Part shown: piece after piece, positions 16,140 to 19,158 of the stretch
Numbering within the stretch: the stretch's first letter is position 1
Layout: each line of letters begins with the position of its first letter
Assembly: GCA_003136915.1 (NCBI GenBank)
Contig: PLEB01000133.1
Span: 1 to 19,158 of the forward strand
From: Chitinophagaceae bacterium
Lineage (GTDB): Bacteria; Bacteroidota; Bacteroidia; Chitinophagales; Chitinophagaceae
DNA length: 19,158 bases
Direction: 5' to 3'
Notes under the pieces: generated by a model
What the model was told of the DNA's origin: nothing
The model's database searches: none
Seen by the model: the letters and a program-made list of their open reading frames with translations, nothing else
Translations under genes and position numbers: made by a program

Positions 16140-17459
16140 TTATGCCATTCTTACCCCGAATGCGAATTTTTTGTAATGTACTATGGCCATCAATCCTCCA
16201 AAAAGCAAAAATGCAATCAGCAGGTTTTTTAAATGGTCACCAAATAAACCGGCGATGAGTACTGGAATAGCCACAATGAAAATATTTTTCAGAAAGAAGA
16301 CCAGGCGGTCCCTGACCAAACTTTTGTGATGCAGGATGAAGACCATGGAAATGGCAAAAGCCAATTCACCGGCAATCAGGCTAACGCCTATGGAAACGGC
16401 TGAGGGGTTCAAATAAGATAAGACGATATTCAAACAAATTGTGAATAGTGCGCTTGCAAGGGCTGCAATCGCATTCGGAATATCTTTCCTTTCCAGCATG
16501 GCACGTATGATAAAACTGGAAAAGCTGGAATAAATCAGACCGGCTATGGCCAAAAGGATGAAATAAACGGAATCACTTAAATATTTTTCTCCGAAAAAGA
16601 TACCGATAACGGTTTTCGGAAAACATATCATGAAAACCGTAAAGCTGATACCGGCCAGCATGCACAGCTGATCCACGCGAAGGCAAACTTCAAACGAGTT
16701 CATTTCGCGGATAAATGCCTGATGAATGATCCGCAAAACGCCTTTAAAGAGCACATAAAATTTTAATCCCACAAAGGCCAGGGCGACTGTGCTGTTGGAA
16801 TAGAAATAAGGAATCACCATCATGAGACCCATTCCAATGAAATAAAGCGATAATATTTCCACGCCTATCGGCATGCTTTTAATATACAGGTGCAGATTTT
16901 TAAACGAGGGCTGTGAAATGGCTGGCGTTTTCAGATATCCGGAAATGAAAAGATTGCTCAAAAAATAAGTGATCACGGTGGAAACAATATAAACAGGTAT
17001 AATAAGTTCGGGACGAATGTGGGCCGTCACCATGATCGCCCCATAAGGAAGGAACAAGCGGCTAAAACCTACTGAAGCGCCCGCGATGGGATGACTTCTG
17101 GCGTACAGGGCATAGTCGCCATTCATGGCCAGCACCGGCGCAAATAAAAAAAGAAAATAATATGGGTTAAAGAAAGCCAGCAGTGAGCCGGCGCAAAAAA
17201 GGAGAGAAAGGGTGAATCGGGCGGACTGGGCTTTCTGGAAATCCGACTTCCAATCCTCCGCCAGCGCAAGGTCCCGCATAGCTGCGGTCTGCAATCCCAA
17301 AGCAATTCCATTCAGCATGAACAGCACCAATGAGTCTGTTTGTCCAATGGCCTTCAGATCCAGGGAGGTTCCAAACCTGGAAATATATTTGAGCGCAAAA
17401 AGGGAAAATAACTGGCCGCTTCCGGTAAGGAGGGCAATGGGGAAAATTCTCTTAAGCAT
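16140..17459 (-). CDS. Wzx-like oligosaccharide flippase
   Basis: A 439-residue membrane protein with about 12-14 hydrophobic segments, of the MOP superfamily (polysaccharide flippase/MurJ-like). Family-like features are the N-terminal 'RIFPIALLTGSGQLFSLFALKYISRF', the central 'MPIGVEILSLYFIGMGLMMVIPYF' and 'VFMICFPKTVIGIFFGEKYL', the latter typical of Wzx proteins. It would flip undecaprenyl-diphosphate-linked repeats to the periplasm. I chose the ATG at 17459: a TTG nine codons earlier (17486) is in frame but lies inside a -7-like box. It is the first gene of the polysaccharide operon. Confidence 0.85.
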   Translation of the reverse strand: MLKRIFPIALLTGSGQLFSLFALKYISRFGTSLDLKAIGQTDSLVLFMLNGIALGLQTAAMRDLALAEDWKSDFQKAQSARFTLSLLFCAGSLLAFFNPYYFLFLFAPVLAMNGDYALYARSHPIAGASVGFSRLFLPYGAIMVTAHIRPELIIPVYIVSTVITYFLSNLFISGYLKTPAISQPSFKNLHLYIKSMPIGVEILSLYFIGMGLMMVIPYFYSNSTVALAFVGLKFYVLFKGVLRIIHQAFIREMNSFEVCLRVDQLCMLAGISFTVFMICFPKTVIGIFFGEKYLSDSVYFILLAIAGLIYSSFSSFIIRAMLERKDIPNAIAALASALFTICLNIVLSYLNPSAVSIGVSLIAGELAFAISMVFILHHKSLVRDRLVFFLKNIFIVAIPVLIAGLFGDHLKNLLIAFLLFGGLMAIVHYKKFAFGVRMA

Positions 17460-17483
17460 CCTGAAGTCGTTGTGGGATCCTGC

Positions 17484-17515
17484 CAAAGATAACCCCGCAA
17501 TCAGATGTTACGCAA
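17484..17515 (-). promoter_or_regulatory. Putative promoter of the polysaccharide operon
   Basis: On the minus strand TTG at 17515-17513, a 21-bp spacer, then TATCTTTG at 17491-17484 fit the Bacteroidota -33/-7 pattern. A start near 17478 gives a leader of about 19 nt before the ATG at 17459. It lies in the 266-bp divergent region (17460-17725) shared with the sugar-transferase gene, for which I could not see a matching promoter. Confidence 0.5.
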
Positions 17516-17725
17516 TAATTTATGAGATCATTCGTTTATCCATTTTTGAAAATCTACTAATTTAAAGCAACCTTTTATCAAAATGGATTGTCTTGTTTGA
17601 TTATGCAGGGGGTTATCTGTTAATAATATCCAAACTGCAAATTTGGGTAAAAGGCTTGGCAGGAAATTTGGTTGATCAGGAATGTAGCCGAAAGGGAATT
17701 TGTTAGCGTTAAAATCTGGAATCTT

Positions 17726-18454
17726 ATGCCTGGAATTTTGAGAAGCAGTTATTCGTATAATTTTCATGGGTCCTTAGCTTCTGCGGACCGGATAGAAAGA
17801 ATCTCTCGTAATGGTTTATACTTAGCTGGAAAACGCGCTTTTGATATTCTGATTTCTTCCTTCATCATTATTTTCGTCTTGAGTTGGCTGATACCGGTGC
17901 TGGCGATCCTGATCAGACTGGATTCGCGGGGACCTATTTTTTTTATGCAAAGGCGCGTGGGGTTTCTGGGAATGACTTTCCAATGTCTCAAACTCAGAAC
18001 CATGATAGTGAATAAAGATTGCGATTCGCAGCAGGCCATGGCAAATGACCCGCGGATAACCAGGCTCGGCCGTTTTCTGAGGGTTACCAGCCTGGATGAA
18101 TTACCTCAATTCGTAAATGTTTTATTGGGCGATATGAGTATCGTTGGACCCAGGCCCTTTATGCAAAAAGATAATGAAATTTTTAGCCAGACAGTTGCTA
18201 ATTATAACCTCCGTTTTTATGCAAAACCCGGCATTACAGGGATGGCCCAGGTAAAAGGATACCGGGGACCGACCGTTACCTTTCAGAGCATTTTCCACCG
18301 CTACCAATGGGATGCATTTTATGTGCGCAACGCCAGTCCCTCCCTGGATATTAAAATTATTCGTCTTACCGCAAGACAAATTCTGAAAAGCATATTTTCT
18401 TTCAGGGCGGAATTGAATACTGGTATCTCATCATTTTCAGCGGCAATTAATTAA
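17726..18454 (+). CDS. Initiating sugar transferase (undecaprenyl-phosphate glycosyl-1-phosphate transferase)
   Basis: A 242-residue monotopic phosphoglycosyl transferase that puts the first sugar-1-phosphate on undecaprenyl phosphate. It has KRAFD at 36-40, one membrane helix at about 41-63, 'GPIFFMQRRVG' at 69-79, KLRTM at 89-93, 'DPRITRLGRFLR' at 108-119, SLDELPQ with the catalytic D124-E125 pair, 'GDMSIVGPRP', and 'RFYAKPGITGMAQVKGYRG' at 163-181. It is the short form, lacking the four-TM N-terminal domain of WcaJ. I chose the ATG at 17726; an in-frame TTG at 17672 would add 18 residues and has a better AGGA upstream. It is divergent from the flippase and converges on the ComM-like gene, with 7 nt between stops. 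Confidence 0.93.
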   Translation: MPGILRSSYSYNFHGSLASADRIERISRNGLYLAGKRAFDILISSFIIIFVLSWLIPVLAILIRLDSRGPIFFMQRRVGFLGMTFQCLKLRTMIVNKDCDSQQAMANDPRITRLGRFLRVTSLDELPQFVNVLLGDMSIVGPRPFMQKDNEIFSQTVANYNLRFYAKPGITGMAQVKGYRGPTVTFQSIFHRYQWDAFYVRNASPSLDIKIIRLTARQILKSIFSFRAELNTGISSFSAAIN

Positions 18455-18461
18455 CATTATT

Positions 18462-19158
18462 TTAACCTGCCCAGGATTCCCTGTCCAGATTTCTGTATTG
18501 AATGGCTTCGGCCAGATGCTCCGTTTTTATTTCATCCGAAGAGGCAAGATCTGCGATCGTCCTGGAAACTTTCAGAATTCGATCAAATGCGCGGGCAGAC
18601 AGATTCAATTTTTCCATCGCGGACCTTAAGAGGGCAGATCCGGCATTGTTAAGAACGCATATTTTTTTAAGCAAACTGCTATCCATTTGTGCATTTGCAT
18701 AGATTCCCGGATGATCCCCGAATCTCTCCGCCTGCTTTTTGACTGCGCACATTACTCTTTCCCTGATCACGGCTGAAGATTCTTCTGCAGTACCCGAGGA
18801 TAATTCTGCGAAACCTACCGGGGTCACTTCCACATGAAGGTCGATCCGGTCAAGTAAAGGGCCTGAAATTTTATTCAGGTATTTCTGTACAGCTCCCGGC
18901 GCACAACTGCATTCCCGTTCGGGATGATTATAGAAACCGCAGGGGCATGGATTCATGGAGGCCAGGAGCATGAAGCTGGCCGGAAAATCAATGGTCATTT
19001 TAGCCCGGCTGATATTCACTTTTCTTTCTTCCATGGGCTGGCGCATAACCTCCAGTACAGCTCTTTTGAATTCAGGCAGTTCATCCAGGAACAAAACGCC
19101 ATTATGTGCCAGGGAAATTTCCCCGGGTTGAGGTATCCCTCCTCCGCCAACAAGCGCC
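18462..19158 (-). CDS. ComM/YifB-like Mg-chelatase-type AAA+ ATPase (partial, 5' end outside window)
   Basis: The C-terminal 231 or so residues are present; full-length members are about 510, so the N-terminal Lon-like domain and Walker A lie outside. Visible are 'LVGGGGIPQPGEISLAHNGVLFLDELPEF' with the Walker B-type FLDE, 'LRQPMEERKV'-like 'MRQPMEERKVNISRA', the Cys-rich 'NPCPCGFYNH' and 'CSCAPGAVQKYLNKISGPLLDRIDLHVEV' with the Arg finger region, and the C-terminal helical bundle 'LSARAFDRILKVSRTIADL'. In other bacteria ComM is a hexameric helicase promoting branch migration in natural transformation. The gene is not obviously related to the polysaccharide genes. Its frame is open to the window edge. 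Confidence 0.95.
   Translation of the reverse strand, partial: ALVGGGGIPQPGEISLAHNGVLFLDELPEFKRAVLEVMRQPMEERKVNISRAKMTIDFPASFMLLASMNPCPCGFYNHPERECSCAPGAVQKYLNKISGPLLDRIDLHVEVTPVGFAELSSGTAEESSAVIRERVMCAVKKQAERFGDHPGIYANAQMDSSLLKKICVLNNAGSALLRSAMEKLNLSARAFDRILKVSRTIADLASSDEIKTEHLAEAIQYRNLDRESWAG

Noticed and set aside
17484..17486. TTG start for the flippase, giving 448 residues.
   Set aside because: It falls within a good -7 promoter box, and the ATG at 17459 starts just before the conserved N-terminal helix. It is kept only as an alternative.
17528..17767. Minus-strand ORF of 79 codons in the divergent region.
   Set aside because: It overlaps the start of the sugar transferase, has no recognisable domain, and its composition is that of AT-rich intergenic DNA.

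Overview
The window looks like part of a Bacteroidota chromosome, probably near Chitinophagales. The evidence is the Bacteroidota-type leucyl-tRNA synthetase, the ftsX-DUF3098-uppP gene order, a DUF983 protein, moderate G+C, and many intergenic matches to the Bacteroidota -7 promoter element TAnnTTTG. The exact lineage is inferred from gene content, not from a search.

Left part (1-7030). A truncated leuS on the minus strand diverges from a plus-strand group: ftsX (cell-division ABC permease), a small DUF3098 membrane protein, uppP (undecaprenyl-diphosphatase) and a UMF1/Atg22-like MFS transporter. Their spacing (29 nt, a 4-nt overlap, 13 nt) suggests one operon. A perfect 20-bp inverted repeat built from GTTGAC units overlaps the end of the MFS gene. 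It is followed by a metallo-beta-lactamase-fold hydrolase with its own promoter-like element. Between that gene and position 7030 lie a promoter-like element and an intrinsic terminator with no ORF between them, which could be a short non-coding transcript.

Central part (7037-17459, minus strand). Ten tightly packed genes form a surface-polysaccharide operon. In transcription order they are: Wzx-like flippase, SAM methyltransferase, O-antigen polymerase/ligase-like membrane protein, GT4 glycosyltransferase, GT26 (WecG/TagA/CpsF) glycosyltransferase, a second O-antigen polymerase/ligase-like protein, a two-TM Wzz-like protein, an MsbA-like ABC exporter, a GT2 (WaaE-like) glycosyltransferase and a DUF983 protein. 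Many neighbours overlap by a few bases. A divergent gene (17726-18454) encodes the small phosphoglycosyl transferase that would start the glycan on undecaprenyl phosphate.

A working model is: the transferase primes the lipid carrier, the GT4 and GT26 enzymes extend it, the flippase moves it across the membrane, one or both Wzy/WaaL-like proteins polymerise or ligate it under the Wzz-like protein, and UppP upstream recycles the carrier. The ABC exporter and GT2 enzyme at the end look more like lipid A-core functions. No outer-membrane export (Wza-like) gene and no tyrosine kinase is present in the window.

Right edge (18462-19158). The C-terminal part of a ComM/YifB-type AAA+ ATPase gene runs convergent to the sugar transferase and leaves the window. 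There is no gene-free stretch over 300 bases. I saw no tRNA, rRNA, CRISPR array or insertion sequence.
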